A DNA stretch of 23,164 nucleotides from Armatimonadota bacterium (GTDB lineage: Bacteria; Armatimonadota; UBA5829), in assembly GCA_023398345.1 (NCBI GenBank), contig JAEWSK010000283.1, positions 1-23,164 on the forward strand. Direction: 5' to 3'. Below, in pieces: positions 22,132 to 23,164 of this stretch. A model generated the notes under the pieces. It had not been told where the DNA came from. It searched no databases and was given only the letters and a program-made list of their open reading frames with translations. The position numbers were made by a program, and so were the translations under genes. Position 1 is the first letter of the stretch, and each line of letters begins with the position of its first letter.

Positions 22132-22873
22132 ATCGCACATTGTTTATGAGCACGTCTCGCTCAGCGGGAGTCACCGCAGCAGCATGCAAGTCAAGGAAGA
22201 GGACGTTTATGCACCTTGTGTTGTTGTTCGGCTTATCATTTATCTCAGACCAGAAAAGCTGTGGCTGGAAGCTGTCGTAATCTTTTGGGATTCTGTAGCC
22301 GCCGTGGAAATCAAACCAGTAATCCGACAAAAGCAAATCCCGCCTCGGACAACGCCATGTGCTCGGTTTGCGCGGAACTGCGAGAGGATCGCTTGTCATG
22401 AAGTCGTTAGGCGCGGTAGGCGATGGAGCAATATATGCCGTCGGGCCGGGATACATATAGCTTGATCCAAAAAACCACCAAACCGGCCGGTCATTGGGGT
22501 CCTGCGTGCCGTAGCATTTGTCACCTTGACAAACCCATATGCGGCTTGGCTGCTCGTTGCCGGTCATCGGCAGCGGCCTGGGCAGTATTAAGGGCTGGCC
22601 GATATATCTCTGCAGCGGTTTGACATGCAACACCCATCCATTGTCGTAGGTGTTTGAACCCTCCGTATTTGTATCGATGGGTAGGCCAAAGCCGTTGTGA
22701 TCGTCAAAGTAAAGCTGTATACATGCGCCGAGTTGACGAAGGTTGGATACACATCTTTTCATCTTTGCGGCGTCTTTAGCTTCAATGATAACAGGCATAA
22801 TCATAGCAGCCAATATAGCTATTATCGCTATGACCACCAGTAACTCGACTAGTGTAAACCCCTTTTGTCTCAT
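22097..22873 (-). CDS. Type II secretion/pilus-like pseudopilin (H-x9-DG or DUF1559-like)
   Basis: A 258-residue protein with a class III prepilin leader. MRQKG is cut before F, giving FTLVELLVVIAIIAILAA with E at mature position 5 and a long hydrophobic helix. EAKDAAKMKRCVSNLRQLG and the later CINVLFLDLHAAAV stretch match the large pseudopilin families of Planctomycetota, Armatimonadota and relatives, often present in many copies per genome. The protein is exported to the cytoplasmic membrane and processed by a prepilin peptidase not seen here. The start is taken as ATG 22873, giving the usual short leader. ATG 22915 would give a 19-residue basic leader and is also possible; neither has a strong ribosome-binding site. 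A good promoter lies upstream. Confidence 0.88.
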   Translation of the reverse strand: MRQKGFTLVELLVVIAIIAILAAMIMPVIIEAKDAAKMKRCVSNLRQLGACIQLYFDDHNGFGLPIDTNTEGSNTYDNGWVLHVKPLQRYIGQPLILPRPLPMTGNEQPSRIWVCQGDKCYGTQDPNDRPVWWFFGSSYMYPGPTAYIAPSPTAPNDFMTSDPLAVPRKPSTWRCPRRDLLLSDYWFDFHGGYRIPKDYDSFQPQLFWSEINDKPNNNTRCINVLFLDLHAAAVTPAERDVLINNVRFTDNPEVSVSP

Positions 22874-22949
22874 ACGAATAGACGTCCGTTTCTGAAAAAA
22901 ACGCCGCTCCCACATTGTTTTTCGTGCGGAGACATGCCCACCTATCTTT

Positions 22950-22978
22950 ATTCTACGACCATAGTATCAAGTTCGCAA
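22950..22978 (-). promoter_or_regulatory. Sigma70-type promoter of the pseudopilin gene
   Basis: On the minus strand TTGCGA (22978-22973) and TAGAAT (22955-22950) are 17 bases apart. The start point would be near 22943, giving a leader of about 28 bases to ATG 22915 or about 70 bases to ATG 22873. Confidence 0.6.
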
Positions 22979-23021
22979 TGATACTCGATAATTATTGTAA
23001 CTAGTTCTACGGATATATGTT

Positions 23022-23063
23022 GACATAGCACTAAAGCACTATGTCGGATTGCTATATATGCAA
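23022..23063. promoter_or_regulatory. Two adjacent inverted repeats at the right edge
   Basis: GACATAG (23022-23028) and CTATGTC (23039-23045) are perfect inverted copies ten bases apart. The centre-to-centre distance of 17 bases is larger than one helical turn. Directly after it TTGC (23049-23052) and GCAA (23060-23063) flank TATATAT. They lie upstream of the pseudopilin promoter and of whatever starts beyond the right edge. They may be regulator sites or a small RNA hairpin. Confidence 0.35.
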
Positions 23064-23164
23064 TAAAATTTGCAGGTATATGGTTTTATCATGTATAAGA
23101 GGTTATTGTTGGTCTTTTGTGGAACGAGTGGAGTAGAGGAAAAGACTAACGCGGAGCCTCAAGT
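23064..23164 (+). other. Right-edge stretch, possible start of a truncated gene
   Basis: From ATG 23091 a frame stays open for 24 codons to the edge, starting MYKRLLLVFCGTSG, which looks a little like a lipoprotein leader. There is no ribosome-binding site, and the frame is too short to be significant. TTGCAG (23070-23075) and TATAAG (23094-23099), 18 bases apart, could instead form a promoter that overlaps this ATG. I therefore do not call a gene. Confidence 0.25.

Noticed and set aside
23091..23164. Possible lipoprotein start MYKRLLLVFC running off the right edge
   Set aside because: No ribosome-binding site, Phe at the -1 position of the lipobox, and 24 open codons can arise by chance. 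A promoter-like TATAAG overlaps the ATG.

Overview
The window looks like bacterial chromosome from an anaerobic or facultative, diderm-type lineage. Features that point this way are a trimeric electron-bifurcating-type [FeFe] hydrogenase, hopanoid synthesis genes, an H-x9-DG/DUF1559-like pseudopilin (FTLVELL leader) and secreted carbohydrate-active proteins. This mix, and the pseudopilin in particular, is common in Armatimonadota and Planctomycetota-like bacteria. I lean towards Armatimonadota, but that is an inference from gene content only. No rRNA, tRNA, CRISPR array, transposase or phage gene is visible, and the genes look native.

Layout. (1) 1-1973, minus strand: the first 20 codons of a secreted or membrane protein cut by the left edge, and a secreted protein with a TIM-barrel-like core. 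(2) 2152-4358, plus: cdsA (CDP-diacylglycerol synthase) and a DUF1343/NamZ-family protein without a signal peptide. A divergent promoter pair lies between blocks 1 and 2. (3) 4434-9088, plus: a [FeFe] hydrogenase operon made of a small [2Fe-2S] thioredoxin-like protein, HydB, HydA and HydC. HydA has altered H-cluster motifs. (4) 9128-11747, minus: a two-gene metal-transport module. One protein has PRC-barrel, MgtE-N and CBS domains but no channel; it precedes an Nramp-superfamily transporter whose metal-site motifs resemble the Mg2+-selective NRMT branch. (5) 11907-14030, plus: a TMTC-like GT-C membrane glycosyltransferase with TPR repeats, followed by an intergenic stretch with stem-loops. 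(6) 14225-21268, plus: a tight run of PIG-L deacetylase, GT4 glycosyltransferase, (alpha/alpha)6 glycoside hydrolase, squalene-hopene cyclase, HpnH and HpnA. (7) 21272-23164: a DUF5658-like membrane protein, a 94-residue membrane-anchored orphan, a pseudopilin with a good promoter, and a non-coding right edge with inverted repeats.

How the parts may work together. HydABC would couple H2 to NAD(H) and ferredoxin. The block 4 pair suggests a transporter gated by a detached MgtE-type Mg2+ sensor. Block 6 could make a hopanoid lipid: SHC builds the ring system, HpnH attaches adenosine, HpnA acts on the side chain, and the upstream GT4 and PIG-L pair could add and deacetylate an N-acetyl-hexosamine. 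The candidates most worth a second look are the sensor/transporter pair, the unusual HydA active-site loops and the hopanoid-glycan operon.
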